From assembly GCF_000022085.1 (NCBI RefSeq), contig NC_011894.1, positions 7,363,001-7,427,000 of the forward strand: a DNA stretch of 64,000 bases. Reading direction: 5' to 3'. How positions within the stretch are numbered: position 1 is the first letter of the stretch; each line of letters opens with the position of its first letter. A program made the translations under genes and the position numbers. This document shows positions 63,638-64,000 of the stretch, piece after piece. The DNA comes from Methylobacterium nodulans ORS 2060. Its GTDB lineage: Bacteria > Pseudomonadota > Alphaproteobacteria > Rhizobiales > Beijerinckiaceae. Below the pieces are notes generated by a model. It saw only the letters and a list, made by a program, of their open reading frames with translations. It had not been told where the DNA came from and ran no database searches.

Positions 63638-63890
63638 TGATGCGGCTCCAGCAGCGGCCGCATCGCTCGCACGCGGCCCGTTCGTGGAGCCGGCCGCGCA
63701 CGTAGCTGAAGGCGGTGGTCCGGGCGACGGCGCCGGTCCCGCGGATCGGCTTGCCCTTCGCGTCGAGTTCGTCGTGCTGGGCCGGGCAGATGCACGGCAC
63801 GCGCTTGCGATCGAGGATCTCCGCCGCGACGTCACGGGCGGATCGGATGGCCCGCCTGGCCGCCGTCCGAGCCCCGCTCACAAGCGCCAC
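63630..63890 (-). CDS. Small Cys-rich (zinc-ribbon-like) phage protein
   Basis: 86 aa from a GTG. Cys positions: PCICPAQHD near 33-41 and ACERCGRCWSRINA near 73-86, which together could bind zinc; the middle KGKPIRGTGAVARTTAF has basic residues. Not matched to a family. Overlaps the upstream, window-edge gene by 13 bases and the 75-aa gene by eight, so all three are probably one transcript. Confidence 0.5.
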   Translation of the reverse strand: MALVSGARTAARRAIRSARDVAAEILDRKRVPCICPAQHDELDAKGKPIRGTGAVARTTAFSYVRGRLHERAACERCGRCWSRINA

Positions 63891-64000
63891 GCCGTCAGGC
63901 TGGCCGTGCGGGCCTGCCGCGTGAGATCGGCGGCGATCGCCGAGGCGACCGTGCGCTCAAGTGGGCACGTGGAGGTGAGCACCACGGTCTCGAACTCGCC
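63878..64000 (-). CDS. Partial phage-region gene, 5' end outside window
   Basis: Only the last 40 codons are in view: EFETVVLTSTCPLERTVASA and IAADLTRQARTASLTAWRL then TGA. Overlaps the GTG of the Cys-rich gene. No family can be given from this piece; the frame is open to the window edge with coding-like composition. Confidence 0.45.
   Translation of the reverse strand, partial: GEFETVVLTSTCPLERTVASAIAADLTRQARTASLTAWRL

Overview
The window is high-GC alphaproteobacterial chromosome, most like Methylobacterium or a close Rhizobiales relative. This rests on the gene set (DUF4164-zapA pair, plant-type glutamate-cysteine ligase, DUF3072, an ilvE / MarR / response-regulator / kinase neighbourhood like Rhodobacter petP-petR), on GC-rich codon use and on abundant intergenic palindromic repeats. 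No rRNA, tRNA or CRISPR array was seen. The genus is an inference.

Host part, 1-38.7 kb. First come a DUF1127 gene and a divergent LysR regulator, a Flp pilin, DUF3072, ilvE and a MarR-OmpR-kinase operon. A minus-strand set follows: denD-like epimerase and SDR (sugar-acid breakdown), a double-GNAT protein coupled to an isocitrate lyase/PEP mutase protein, apt and an inositol-monophosphatase-type phosphatase. The next minus-strand block is a SEL1-repeat lipidless exported protein, a ThiE-like protein, fba, pgk, a membrane coiled-coil protein and gap (lower glycolysis/Calvin enzymes). Then come DUF4164-zapA, an L,D-transpeptidase, a Nudix hydrolase, a TusA-like protein, a Tyr/Gly-repeat exported protein, gshA, dnaE, nhaA, tlpA/argH (start codons overlapping head to head), an atypical SDR, VanZ, mrp and mobA. 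From 35.6 to 39.0 kb lies an island-like stretch: an exported metallo-beta-lactamase-fold protein, a Tat-type beta-carbonic anhydrase and a two-winged-helix regulator. It ends in two abutting gene remnants, the 3' end of a second MBL gene and the 3' end of a polyprenyl synthetase gene.

Phage part, 39.3-64 kb, almost all on the minus strand and therefore read from right to left: HNH protein, small and large terminase, portal, ClpP-like protease, HK97 capsid, connectors, tail tube, tail chaperones, tape measure, DUF2460, DUF2163, NlpC/P60, a TIM-barrel tail-tip protein, a DUF2793 tail fibre, GH108 endolysin and two small membrane proteins. The head and tail order is that of the Rhodobacter gene transfer agent, but the lysis genes, tail fibre, small terminase and HNH gene point to a real or decayed siphophage. 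No integrase, repressor or replication gene is in view. Two plus-strand cargo insertions interrupt it: a higBA toxin-antitoxin pair with a palindromic operator, and a 1,047-bp element with 29-bp terminal inverted repeats that carries a cyclic-nucleotide-binding protein and no transposase.

Several families of intergenic palindromic repeats run through the host part. In one pair the core is flipped relative to its flanks, and in another family the end of the repeat supplies the stop codon of the neighbouring gene. These repeats, the TIR element and the remnant junction are the most interesting features of the window.
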